Assembly (NCBI GenBank): GCA_964643605.1 | Contig: CAZXTF010000001.1 | Span: forward strand, 1-61,966 | DNA from: CAMTWJ01 sp964643605 | Lineage (GTDB): Bacteria > Patescibacteriota > Saccharimonadia > Saccharimonadales > 2-12-FULL-41-12 | Direction: 5' to 3' | Length of the DNA stretch: 61,966 bases | Made by a program: the position numbers and the translations under genes | Notes under the pieces: model-generated | The model's database searches: none | Told to the model about the DNA's origin: nothing | The model's input: the letters and a program-made list of their open reading frames with translations, nothing else | In this document: one piece after another, positions 25,594 through 36,600 of the stretch | Position numbering within the stretch: position 1 is the first letter of the stretch | Layout of the letters: every line of letters begins with the position of its first letter

Positions 25594-26453
25594 CTACTGA
25601 TCTTATTCACTATTTGGCTTAGCTGATCATCTGAGTCAAAGAAGATTTGAAGCTTTCCACCTTTTTTACCTCTCTGAATCGCTACTTTAGTGCTTAGCTT
25701 CTTTTTTAGGACTTCTGAAGTCTGTACATCTCTTTTAGAGATAGTTTTTACTGAGGTTGTAGTAGTTTTTTTACCCTTCGATTCTTGCACGAATTGCTCT
25801 GCCTGCCGAACCGACCATTTATTTCTTATAATTAGATCAAGTAATTGCTGCTGTTTTTGTGGCGTATCTTTTAACGCCAAGATTGATCGAGCGTGCCCCT
25901 CACTAATCTTCCCCTCTGTTAAGGCACTTTTTACAGCCTCTGGAAGCTGTAAAAGCCGAACAGTATTTACGACAGTTGTATGGGCCTTGCCTAGCCGTTT
26001 TGCAATATCTTCAAGCGATATATTGAACTGCTCATTTAGTTTTGCTATTGAAATTGCCTGCTCCAAAGGAGACAGATCAACTCGCTGCACATTTTCTACG
26101 AGGCCGATCTCGAGCCTATCAAGCTCCTCACTACTTCTAACAAGTGCTGGGACTTCCTTAACTCCTGCCAATTTTGCTGCTCGGTAACGCCTTTCGCCAG
26201 CGATAATAATATATTTACCTGTATCTCCAGGAGTTACAACCAACGGCTGCAAAATACCATGTCGCTTAATAGACGCTGAGAGCTCCTGTAGCGCTGCTTG
26301 GTCAAAATGCTTCCGAGGCTGCTCCAAATTAGGAGAAATATCAGAAATGAATAACTTTTGTGTTCGATCTTTCTTGTCTAGAAGTATTGATTCGTCAAAG
26401 TTATTAGGTAACAAACTGCCGAATCCTTTGCCAAGTCCTGTCTTGTTTACCAT
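25590..26453 (-). CDS. parB: Chromosome partitioning protein ParB
   Basis: CTP-dependent DNA clamp that binds parS near the origin. The 287-residue protein has the N-terminal nuclease-like domain with the CTP-binding box GERRYRAAKLAG, a central helix-turn-helix region (LEDIAKRLGKAHTTVVNTVR) and a C-terminal dimerisation part. It lies 13 bases downstream of parA in the usual parAB arrangement. I did not find a canonical parS palindrome in the window, so the centromere is probably elsewhere. Confidence 0.96.
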   Translation of the reverse strand: MVNKTGLGKGFGSLLPNNFDESILLDKKDRTQKLFISDISPNLEQPRKHFDQAALQELSASIKRHGILQPLVVTPGDTGKYIIIAGERRYRAAKLAGVKEVPALVRSSEELDRLEIGLVENVQRVDLSPLEQAISIAKLNEQFNISLEDIAKRLGKAHTTVVNTVRLLQLPEAVKSALTEGKISEGHARSILALKDTPQKQQQLLDLIIRNKWSVRQAEQFVQESKGKKTTTTSVKTISKRDVQTSEVLKKKLSTKVAIQRGKKGGKLQIFFDSDDQLSQIVNKISS

Positions 26454-26466
26454 TGTACTTGTTCCC

Positions 26467-27234
26467 TTATGTTAGTCTCGTGTTAACTTCTTTTGCCAGA
26501 TTCTTATAGGCTCGTGCACCCCTGCTCCACTTGTCATGTTCTGATATCGGCTTGCCAAAGCTAGGTGCCTCTGCCAAACGAACATTCCGTGGAATCACTG
26601 TCTCAAACAATTTGTCGCCAAAGTGCTTGCCTACTTCATTATATACTTGTTCAGACAAACTTGTACGTTTGTCATACATAGTCACTACTACTCCAAGTAG
26701 TTCCAGATTTGGGTTCAAGCCACCACGGACTGTTTGTATGACTTGCAATAATTGGCTTAGGCCTTCTAGCGCATAGTACTCAGCCTGAACAGGAATTAAT
26801 ACATAGTGAGATGCCACTAGTGCATTAATAGTTAGTAAGCCTAGGGCTGGTGGACAATCTATCAATATATAGTCATAGCCACTAGCAGACCCGAGAGCAG
26901 CTGCTAACACTTCTTCTCTTTTCTCTTCTGTAGCCAGCTCAACTTCGATACTTGCCAATCGAGCATCTGTAGGTAATAAATGTATATTTTTAAAATCTGT
27001 TTGGTGTAGTACTTTGTCCAAGCTTACTTGTGAAAGTAATATGTCGCACAATGTTTGGCTTATGGCCGTCTTATCGAAACCTAAGCCACTCGTAGCATTA
27101 CCTTGTGGATCAGCATCTACCACCAAGACCGTCTTGCCCTGTTTTGCTAGATATGCAGCCAAATTAATGGTAGTGGTGGTTTTGCCCACACCACCCTTCT
27201 GGTTCAGCACAGCAATTATTTTTGTTTGTCTCAT
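26467..27234 (-). CDS. parA: Chromosome partitioning ATPase ParA
   Basis: Deviant-Walker ATPase that forms a DNA-bound gradient moving ParB-parS complexes. The start is set at ATG 27234 (MRQTKIIAVLNQKGG) because a strong AGAGGGA ribosome binding site lies just upstream and would be inside the longer frame from 27261. The 255-residue protein has the deviant Walker A KGGVGKTTTTINLA, the switch I region and Walker B-like DYILIDCPP. Length is typical for chromosomal Soj-type proteins. Confidence 0.97.
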   Translation of the reverse strand: MRQTKIIAVLNQKGGVGKTTTTINLAAYLAKQGKTVLVVDADPQGNATSGLGFDKTAISQTLCDILLSQVSLDKVLHQTDFKNIHLLPTDARLASIEVELATEEKREEVLAAALGSASGYDYILIDCPPALGLLTINALVASHYVLIPVQAEYYALEGLSQLLQVIQTVRGGLNPNLELLGVVVTMYDKRTSLSEQVYNEVGKHFGDKLFETVIPRNVRLAEAPSFGKPISEHDKWSRGARAYKNLAKEVNTRLT

Positions 27235-27312
27235 AGCTTCCCTCTGTTTATAGATTACCATGTACGTGTATCCTCAGTAAATTCAAGAAGCATAAGATGG
27301 TATGATAATCAT

Positions 27313-28095
27313 ATGTCAAAAATTGATAATAGACTTAGATCCTTTACGAGGAAGCTGAATTATACTGGCTTTCTGAAAAGAGTTGGTATTGTCTTCCTGA
27401 TTTTTAGTGTGGCGTACCTCCCATATTTTTTCATCCAGCAACATCAAGCTAAAAATCAGAAAGCACCCCTGTCAAAATCTAGTATTCGTGTAGACTTAAA
27501 CCAGCACCTCATCGCCCTGCAATCCCTACGAGATATTGACACAAAAGACATATCTTCAACAGTAAGAATCGAGGGGCTCAGAAGCTCAATCGATACAACA
27601 CGAGAAAATTATAGAAAAAATCTAGCTGCCTACAAGAAAAAAGATGGCGCTATCGTACCACCTAATGCTGAAGAGTTTTTTGCCCAAGAAGAACTAATTT
27701 TAAAGAAATACGACCAAAATTACAAAGAACTTAAGAAAGTAATTCAATACTCACCAGACAAAGACTTAAACTCACTAAACCTAGCGAGCGACTTGGCAGA
27801 AGTAGCTACCCGTATCGACATCGCAACGCAAGCCCTAACTAATATCAAGAACCAAAGCAGTGCTATATCTGATCAGACAAAACAGTACATCGACCGCTCA
27901 ATTGCCTGTTTGAACGATATCCAAAAACAAGCCAGAGATAATCAAGCAGATACGCTTGATGAGCACATCAGAAGCTGCGACACAACCTATACCAGCGCCC
28001 GCTTGAGTGCAATCACCGATGTTACTCAACCACTCAGAACCACTAATAGCGAGGATCTGTTTGGTCAAATCCGTGACTTAATAAATAAATTTTAG
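27313..28095 (+). CDS. Membrane-anchored coiled-coil protein of unknown function
   Basis: I start this at ATG 27313 (MSKIDNRLRSF): a TATGATAAT -10-like sequence at 27301-27309 places transcription start at or next to that codon. The 260-residue protein has one membrane helix (about residues 22-42, VGIVFLIFSVAYLPYFF) and a long charged helical extracytoplasmic part with two late cysteines that could form a disulphide. No family recognised. It converges on the beta-propeller gene of the surface locus with a four-base overlap. Confidence 0.65.
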   Translation: MSKIDNRLRSFTRKLNYTGFLKRVGIVFLIFSVAYLPYFFIQQHQAKNQKAPLSKSSIRVDLNQHLIALQSLRDIDTKDISSTVRIEGLRSSIDTTRENYRKNLAAYKKKDGAIVPPNAEEFFAQEELILKKYDQNYKELKKVIQYSPDKDLNSLNLASDLAEVATRIDIATQALTNIKNQSSAISDQTKQYIDRSIACLNDIQKQARDNQADTLDEHIRSCDTTYTSARLSAITDVTQPLRTTNSEDLFGQIRDLINKF

Positions 28096-28781
28096 TCTAT
28101 TGTAGTTTTTATCTGGCCATCAACAAAACTAGGCCAAGAGTCTGACTCACCACCCTCTTTTATGACCTTATACCGATTCCCTGGTGCTGGTTCGGCAAGA
28201 TCATACAAAACAACCTGCCATTCTTTTCCACTTTTGCCTGTGTACTGTGCGTAGACTATTTTGTTATCCTGTATCTTAGGACGTAGAGAGGTGCTGTCGT
28301 GGCTAATCTGATAAATCTCGGTTCCATCAAAATAAAATACTTGTTGCAGTCCTCGATTTACACCTTCCCACACTATTTTATTCCCCCAAATCGACGGAGA
28401 TAGATTAGTCCCCGTTTGCGTTATCTGCAAGATGGTTTTATCTAGCAAATCATACAAGACTATCTGAGGAAAACCCTCTACAGTCTCTGTCCAAGTTACA
28501 TACCGGCCACTTATTGCAGGTTGCGTGTGATTCCTTTGATTATTTGTAATAAAGACTTTTACATCATTATAAAGGTAGTAGACTTGCTGATAGCCACTAA
28601 CCGACTCAACCCCGATATTCAACGCATGGCCATTCAAATAACCCTCTAGTTCTTGTCGGGTTGGTTCTGGATTTGCCGATATACGACTATTAATAATTAC
28701 GAATACTATCAATACAATAGCTATTGGTAACAGCCATATTTTTGCAAGATTTAGTCCTTTTCTCAGTGTTAATCTACCCAA
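28092..28781 (-). CDS. Membrane-anchored beta-propeller protein (TolB-like repeats)
   Basis: A 229-residue protein with an N-terminal membrane helix (about 14-30) followed by short repeats of the form ISGRYVTWTE...QIVLYDL, WGNKIVWEG...QVFYFDG and IQDNKIVYAQY...QVVLYDL, which is the TolB/WD40-like blade pattern. About four blades are visible, fewer than a closed propeller. Its start overlaps the end of the collar-like gene by 13 bases, so the two are translationally coupled and belong to one surface operon. Binding partner unknown. Confidence 0.7.
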   Translation of the reverse strand: MGRLTLRKGLNLAKIWLLPIAIVLIVFVIINSRISANPEPTRQELEGYLNGHALNIGVESVSGYQQVYYLYNDVKVFITNNQRNHTQPAISGRYVTWTETVEGFPQIVLYDLLDKTILQITQTGTNLSPSIWGNKIVWEGVNRGLQQVFYFDGTEIYQISHDSTSLRPKIQDNKIVYAQYTGKSGKEWQVVLYDLAEPAPGNRYKVIKEGGESDSWPSFVDGQIKTTID

Positions 28782-30571
28782 GAGAATCCTTTCTCAGATC
28801 CGTCCTGGAAGAAATTACCATGCCGCAGTTGATTCTCTGTATGTGGCTTTGTTACCAATGTTGGACATTGCGCATAGTCACTCATAACACCGTCGTCACT
28901 TTCGACAAGCCTAAAACTGTACTGGGTGGCAGGTGCTGCTCCATTATGCTCTATATGAAAATCATACTCGATGGTTTGCCCCACAGCTGCACTATTAGGA
29001 TTGGTAGCTGTCGGATTAGACTTTGAGTAGAGCTCTCGAACACTCGAAGATAAGACACTCGTCGACAGCGTGACATTATTGGTAATACCAGAGGTAGCAA
29101 AACGCCAGACACTACCACTACCCCCTGCTCCTACATCCGTCCATGTACCTGCTGTGCAGCTACTATCAGTACCGGCCTTGTATTGCAGCTTAAACGCCAC
29201 ACTGTGCGCTAGCAGAGGTTGGTTACCCATCAATATCTTGACTCTTAGTCGTAGCTTATTGCCCGCACCGGGCGGATTGTATCTCGTCGGCAACGAAGGA
29301 ATCATGTTGTTTATAGGTACATCCAGCGGAGACCACGGGTCAGTAACAGCTTCGAGATTATTATCCTCATACCATCTATACGAGTTTAGCGACATAGTAA
29401 CCCTCTCTGCAATAACTACATTTACGTATTGCGGCAAGAAATAGTCATTATTACCGGTATAAAGAGGGTCGGAATTTCCGGCATAAAATGTCGCTGTCAA
29501 ATTATGGGTGTGGTTAGAAGCAGCTCCGCCAGTACCACTACCAGAGCTCGAGTTGCTACCACCAGAAGCAGCACCAGTTACACCGGTAGCGGTATGGGTA
29601 TGGTAAGCCTGCCCTCCTCCAGCGTTATAGGCGGCACCTGGCCTTAAGAATTTTCTATAGTAAACCCCCCCAGGCTCAGATCTTGATGTCCATAAATCTC
29701 CTGGGGCACCCTCGAACATTGCTGTTAAGCCCACTGTTGATGTCTGAGTATTTGCATTTGCTTTTGCAAGAATAGGCTGCACATATGGAGGTATAGCAGA
29801 ATCACTCGTACTAGTGGTTGCGCCTGGAGCAGTATGTGTATGGTTCGCTGATTTTGCCTGTGGGGATCCGCTACAGAAAAATATCCCCCCACAAATATTT
29901 GTGCTCGTGGCATTACCGCTTACACTACCCGACCAAGTTGCAGAATGCGTGTGTGTATCCGATCCAGCATTAGTGCCAGCTGTGGTATGTACTTTAAGCA
30001 CCTTGTTGTCGTACGCAGAGAGCCTAGTCCATCCAGACACAGGCATACCAGGGCTGTCGTCGAACATCACAATAGCTCCAGCAGGGATAGTAGTCGGTAT
30101 ACCGCTGTTATACTGAATGACTCTTATTGTTCTGGTTGCCGGCTCATTACTAGCAGCAGATATACTGGAGACACTTGGTAACGTAGGGTGCGAATGATTG
30201 TCTGTAGAGATTGCAGTTAGTGTGAGACCGGTTCCCGTTGTACCGTTTGTGCTTGTTATTGCCACAGATTGATTTGTATGAGAGTGTGTGGTGCCACCCC
30301 CAAGACCTCCAAAGCTAGCTGCGGCCTCACCTCTAATCATCCTGCCAGGTACTGCAGAAGAAACCTCACTCCATCCAGAGGGTACCGATATGGGGTTGCC
30401 CAGGTAATCTGTGCCATCCCAAAAAAGAATCATATCTCCGGTTGCAGCTTTTGTATGATGAGGTTTTATCAGTACAGAGAATAAGCTACCAAAGACTGCA
30501 GAAAAGGCAAAACAAATGACCACCCCAAGAATTGAGAGCCCAAAGAGCTTTTGTTTAACCGCCGTTAACAT
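28769..30571 (-). CDS. Surface protein with tail-collar-like THxHT motifs
   Basis: A 600-residue exported protein. An N-terminal membrane helix or signal (about 11-32) is followed by GDMILFWDG, and then repeated units of the form 'GDMI-F-DG/AIVMFDD...P-GW' closed by His-rich motifs: TTHSHT, DTHTHS, ANHTHT, AYHTHT and SNHTHN. This resembles phage tail-collar and short tail-fibre tips, where HxH motifs coordinate metal in a trimer. The C-terminal part (from about 380) is an immunoglobulin-like beta region. It lies 41 bases after the giant adhesin gene and overlaps the next gene. Likely an attachment or appendage protein; the role is inferred. Confidence 0.72.
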   Translation of the reverse strand: MLTAVKQKLFGLSILGVVICFAFSAVFGSLFSVLIKPHHTKAATGDMILFWDGTDYLGNPISVPSGWSEVSSAVPGRMIRGEAAASFGGLGGGTTHSHTNQSVAITSTNGTTGTGLTLTAISTDNHSHPTLPSVSSISAASNEPATRTIRVIQYNSGIPTTIPAGAIVMFDDSPGMPVSGWTRLSAYDNKVLKVHTTAGTNAGSDTHTHSATWSGSVSGNATSTNICGGIFFCSGSPQAKSANHTHTAPGATTSTSDSAIPPYVQPILAKANANTQTSTVGLTAMFEGAPGDLWTSRSEPGGVYYRKFLRPGAAYNAGGGQAYHTHTATGVTGAASGGSNSSSGSGTGGAASNHTHNLTATFYAGNSDPLYTGNNDYFLPQYVNVVIAERVTMSLNSYRWYEDNNLEAVTDPWSPLDVPINNMIPSLPTRYNPPGAGNKLRLRVKILMGNQPLLAHSVAFKLQYKAGTDSSCTAGTWTDVGAGGSGSVWRFATSGITNNVTLSTSVLSSSVRELYSKSNPTATNPNSAAVGQTIEYDFHIEHNGAAPATQYSFRLVESDDGVMSDYAQCPTLVTKPHTENQLRHGNFFQDGSEKGFSWVD

Positions 30572-30612
30572 TTCTCAAAATCACCCATAAATTATGGGTT
30601 TAATTATACCAT

Positions 30613-33600
30613 CTAGAACTGGCTCTTGTAATTGATGAATATCTCGCCAGCTCGGGCATAGTTACCATTGCTAGCTACTGTGAGCGTAATCCTAAATACT
30701 AGCTCATCTCCGGCGTTGATAGAACAACTTGTCGTTGGGTTAGAAGTTACAAGTGCCCATGAGCCAGAACTTCCCAGAGAGTCGTTGTCACATACAGTAC
30801 CGCTACCACTCTTGTATACTCTAAGTTGCACAGCGTCAGAACCACCTGTCTTCCATCCGTAGAACTGCACCGGTGTAGCAGCAAAGCTTGCAAAGTCGCT
30901 TGGGACTTTCCATTTAACATATATGTCGTAGTCGTTCGTCGCATTAGCAGTCCATGAGTAGAAGTTATGATCCTCGTTAGCTCCACAGCTGGTACCTATA
31001 TTAAGTAGACTGCTCCCGCTACAAAAATCAGAGGTCATCGTACCAACGTTATTTGTACCGTCACCCGTTAGTACTGCCCCCGCATACTCTGGACTAAGCG
31101 TTACACTTATATCGTTCTGTGCTGTTCCACGGAATCGCAACTTGCCACCCACCTGGTCATTAAAGCTAATGCCATTCGTGCTATCGCCTACTCGTAATGT
31201 AGTTGTTACGTCTACCGAAGTTACTTCCAATGCTCTACCCGTCAAAGAGCCTGTTGCCCCACCGATGGTAATACGCATATTAGTGGTATCTGCATTTAAT
31301 AAACCGGTGCTAGATGAGTTCTGTATGCTAAATGCTGTAGTAGAATTGATAGCTGTCTGCACTAAGAAGCTATCATCTGTTTGTAGAGTATTAGCCGCAC
31401 CTCGGTAAAGGTTAGTGTCTGTGCCAAACCAGATACCACCTGTGTTAGCTGTGGTGTTGGTGCCTATGGTTAGTGCCCCATTAGCTGGTACTGCGGCTGG
31501 GCCTATGGCTACTCGTTGGTTGGTGGTGTCGGCTACGAAGAGGTTTTGGGCACCAGCATTTTGGATACGGAAGGCTGTGGTGGAGTTAGTGGAGTTTTGG
31601 CTTAGAATGTTGCCTGTCTGACCTACGGTAAAAACAGTTGTTCCATTATTTCTGGCACTCAATATATCATCATTGCCATTGACTTGATTTAGTACTAGAG
31701 TTTTTCGGCCAGCACCAACGTTGGAGTTTATGGTTACGAATCCCCCGCCAACTGCAATACTAGCATTATTGCCTCCTGCACCAAAACCAACCGTCCCTTG
31801 GAAGGAATTGGCATCGAAGAACGAAGTTCCGTTATAAAACTGTAACTGCAAGCCGTTAACAGAAGAAGTAGAAGCCCTAAGAACAGGAGCTACTATAGTG
31901 CTTGTGTGGAGTTGCATATTGGTGGTGTCGGCAGTGAATAAACTAGTGCCACTTGAATTTTGTATCTGGAAGGCGGTGGTAGAGTTAGTTTGATTGTTAA
32001 ATGTAGTAGCTCCACCATCGGCTATAGTAAACACAGCCGTAGCGTTATCCCTAGCCTGTAAAATGTTACCGGTAGAGGTTGAGTTACTTATTATGAGTGT
32101 ATCTGCGCTACCGCTAGTTCGGTTGGTTATAGTAGTAGCGCCAGTAATCGCCGTCGTACCAGCTACAGACGAACCTATGTTCACATTATTAGTAGAGCTG
32201 GCTGTCGAGTTATTACCTATGTTAATAGTTTGGGTGACAGCACCTGTGGTGTTGCCAATTTGGATGGTGTTGGCTGCTCCACCACCGCCAAGATTGAGAG
32301 CAGTACTAGCTTGGATGTCTACGTTGCTTACGCTGGTAGTGTTTCCAATAGCTATTTGGCCTGTACTAATACCGCTGTTTCCTATAGCAATACCATTGCT
32401 TCCGTTCCCACCGATAAATAGGGCGCCTGTACTGTCTATCTCAGTAGTTCCTTGTCCTGTCAGTTTTGAGCTATTGAAGGCTATCTGGAATCTGTTAACA
32501 TTGTTAGTTTCTAGATTAAGGACGTTATTATCGTTAGTACCTAGGATTGCTGCCCCGCCAAAGCTATTACCACCGTTACGGAAGAAACCGGTAGCAGAAG
32601 TATCGTCTACAGTTAGTGCACCACTAGAGTTTATTAGGCCAGAGCCAGTCAGGTCGGTCAGGGCATCGCCGTTTACAGTAAGGGTTTTGCCAGCAGCAAG
32701 GGTTAGGCCATTGTTTATAGTGGTGGTACCGGTACTAGCTCCAAGCGATATAGTAGTAGCTGCACCAAAGGCGTTTATTGTGGTAGCATCTGTATTTAAC
32801 AAATTAAAGGTGGTAGATGTAGTTGTTAAGTCCCCACCGTTTACAGCTAAGGTACCTCCTATTACTCCGTTACCAGTGATATTAAAGTCGGCTGTTTGGG
32901 GGCTAGTGCCGTTTTGAATAAATCCGCTTGGGTCAGCCGCTGTGCTGCCAATAATTCGCCACAAGCTGGCGCCAGAGTCATATATAAGAGTTACAGAACT
33001 GCCCGCTGCCAAGGTCATGTCCGACCCTGTGCCAGTAACAATCCTATTGGCAGCCGAGGAGCTGCCAGAATTGTTGGCAAGTGTAGCGTCTTGGCTAGCC
33101 GCATTCATCATAGTTAGTATCTTGCCGTCCCTACCGCCAGCGATACCAGTGATAGTCTGAGCAGATGCACCAGTTAGGCGAATCAGAGACACATCGCCAA
33201 AGTTAACGTTATCACTACTGCCAGTCGTAGAAAAGTCTGTCCCTCGCTTAAACGCAGTCGAGCCAGTTACGTCTAGCTGTCCGCCAATACCTATGTTTCC
33301 GTTGAATTGCGAAGAATCCAAGACAGTTAAGCCACCTTGTACAGACAGATTGCCACCTATGCTGCCGCTGCTTTGTACACTCAGGGTACTCGTCTCAACT
33401 CCACCCGTCTCTAATTGCTGTACATAGGCGCCCCCGAGATCGAAGATTTGGAGGGTGTTGGAGCTTTGGTTTGTAACATACGCATAGCGGCCTTGGACGG
33501 AGACGAAGTTAGGCTGAGTGTCTGTAGCTACGGAACCGACGCTAGTGGGGCTGGCTGGATTAGAGATGTTGATAATTTGGAGAGTATTAGAGCCGTAGTT

Positions 33601-36600
33601 AGCCACATAAGCATATCTACCCTGTGTATACACAGAGCGAGGATCATTACCAGCTGCAACAGAGCCAACACTGGCCGGTGAAGCGGGGTTACTGACATCG
33701 AAGATTTGCAGGGTGCCACTACCATCACCACGCACTACATATGCATACCTGCCTTGGACCTGGACAGAGCGTGGCTGGCTTCCTGTAACAATACTGCCCG
33801 TTAGTGTAGGACTTGCGGGGTTACTGACATCGAAGATTTGTAATGAGTCTGTGCCGCCTATATGTATTATATACATGTAGCGGCCCTGTACTTGGACATA
33901 GTTTGGAGCCGCACCTGTAGCTACGCTGCCCGTTAGTGTAGGACTTGCGGGGTTACTGACATCGAAGATTTGCAGGGTGGCAGAGTTATATATCGTGACA
34001 TACGCATATCTGCCTTGGATGTANNNNNNNNNNNNNNNNNNNNNNNNNNNNNNNNNNNNNNNNNNNNNNNNNNNNNNNNNNNNNNNNNNNNNNNNNNNNN
34101 NNNNNNNNNNNNNNNNNNNNNNNTTTGCAGGGTGGCAGAGTTATATATCGTGACATACGCATATCTGCCTTGGATGTAAACAGAGTATGGGTTGGTGCCT
34201 GTAGATACGGAACCAACCGCACTAGTTGGTATAGAGCCAGATACATACAACTGTCCTGTTGGTGTACCTATGCTGCCTATGGATACCCTCATGTTAGTGG
34301 TGTCGGCTGTTAGCAAATTGGTGCCTGCGCTGTTTTGTACGTTAAAAGCTGTAGTGGAGTTAGTAGCTGTTTGGATATGGAAGTTGTCGTCTGTTTTTAG
34401 GGTATTGGCAGCACTTCGGTAGAGATTAGTATCCGTGCCAAACCATAATCCACCAGCTGCATCTGTAGTGTTGGTACCGACTGTTAGCACCCCGTTGTCC
34501 GGTACTGCGGCTGGGCCTATGGCTATTCTTTGGTTGGTAGTGTCGGCTACGAAGAGGTTTTGGCCTGCGGTGTTTTGGATTCTTAGAGCTTGGGTACTAT
34601 TGGCAGTGTTCTGCAGGAGTACCTGGCCAGAGGCACCCAAGTTGCCTGTGAAATGGGCAGCGCCTGCAACGGTTAATCCGCTTTGGACAGAAAGATTGCC
34701 ACCAATGCTAGAACTACCTTGTACGGTCAAGGTGCTAGTGTCTACTCCACCAGTTTCTAGTTGCTGGATGTAAGCACCCCCTAGGTCATATATTCTTAGA
34801 TTTCCAGATAAAACATAAGCATAGCGGCCTTGGACAGAGACATATCGTGGACTGCTACCTGTAGTTACAGAGCCAACACTGGTGGGAGAGGCTAGGTTGG
34901 AAATATTGAAGATTTGCAGAGTATTGGTACCTTCGTTAGCAACATAAGCATAGCGGCCTTGGACGTAGACAGATTCTGGCGTAGTGCCCGTAGCGGCTGA
35001 ACCTACTAAAGAAGGACTTGCGGGGTTAGATATGTCATATATGGCAAAACCTGAGGCAGCGTCACTGACAACATAAGCATAGCGGCCTTGGACATATGCG
35101 CTACGACCCACTCCACCAAGAGCTGTTGATGATACTAATGACGGGCTAGAGGGGTTAGATACATCTATTATCTGAAGATTACCACCTAAAGTAGATAGAT
35201 AAGCATAGCGGCCCTGGACAAAGACTTCTGTTGACGAGTTAGTACCAACAGAACCCAGAGCAACTGGTGCAGCCGGATTCGAGACATCGTATATAGCTAA
35301 GGTATTATTTGTCATGACAGCATAGACATATCTACCTTGTACAAAAATACTCCTCATGCCAGATACCGTAGATATACTTCCGGTAAGAGTCGGGCTATTA
35401 GGATTAGATATGTCGTAGACTAATAGACTACTCACACTGTTAAGCCCAACGTAAACATATCTACCTTGTACAAATATTCCTTGTATAGATCCCCCTACGC
35501 TCACCGTCGATATAGATACTGGGCTTGCTGGGTTAGATACATCATATATACCAAAGCTTGAACCTCCACCAACAAAAGCATATTTGCCTTGGACATGGGC
35601 TATGTAGGACGATGCTACCGTACCGACACTTCCTGTGTGTGTAGTCGGTACTGTTCCACTAACATACAGTTGCCCTGTTGGTGTGCCTATGTTACCAACG
35701 CTTATTCTCATATTAGTGGTGTCTGCAGTAAGTAGGTTAGTGCCTGCGCTGTTTTGTATTTGGAGGGCTGTGGTAGAGTTAGTAGCTGTTTGGATATGGA
35801 AGTTGTCGTCTGTTTTTAGGGTATTAGCAGCAGAGCGATACAAGTTGGTATCACCGCCAAAGACTAATGCTCCTGTAGCATCAAAAGCTGCGAGGACTCC
35901 TCCTGCACTGTCCTGCAGCTGAAACAGATCTGCTGTTTGGCCTACTGCTCCTCGGATAATACCACCCACATCGGTATCTCCTGCGGATTGGATATTAAAG
36001 TTAGCCGTAGTTTGCAAGCTTGTGCCGTTCTGGATAAAGCTGCCCGAGCCAACCAGCGCAAAACCACAGTCAACACTATTCTGCAAACAGACCGTACCAG
36101 ACTCATCAGGTAGCAAAATACTTTGCGATGCCGTTTGGGTAGCAAAATCTAGTGTCGAAGTGTTCCCCCCGGTAGTCTTGGCAAGTTGCCCAGCCCGAAA
36201 TGCGTATGGGACGGCCGTTAGCTTAAGGCGTGAATTAGGAGCCGGACTACTGCTAAGCATTTCTCCGTCGTAGGTCGGAGTAGCTGTTTGAGCTGTACCA
36301 CCAATGTCCATGGTTAACCATAGCTCTTCATCCCAGTTAATAGCAGGAAATGCTGTCTGAGAACCAAGACTTACCGAGAAGTAGCCGTTTACAACTCGTA
36401 CTCTGTTGTCATTGCCAGGAGAAACTCCGTTTGAATCGTAGTAGCTCTCTGTCCAAAGCTGCGTACCAGTATTTGCTTGCCCTTTACCAGCAGGACCTCC
36501 CTGAGTCCCGCCATCGTATAGCTTGAACCGTATATTGTAATATCCATCAGGAACAAGGTTACCGCTACTGTTAAGTAGTCGAGCCTGGAAGTTCAAGGTA

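Noticed and set aside
25590..27300. parS site near parAB
   Set aside because: No TGTTTCACGTGAAACA-like palindrome was seen by eye in or around the genes.
31994..32917. Long plus-strand open frame of 307 residues across the adhesin
   Set aside because: It is antisense to a well-supported repetitive coding region; its composition (Val/Pro/Leu-rich, repeated) mirrors the Thr/Asn/Gly codons of the real gene and it has no start signals.
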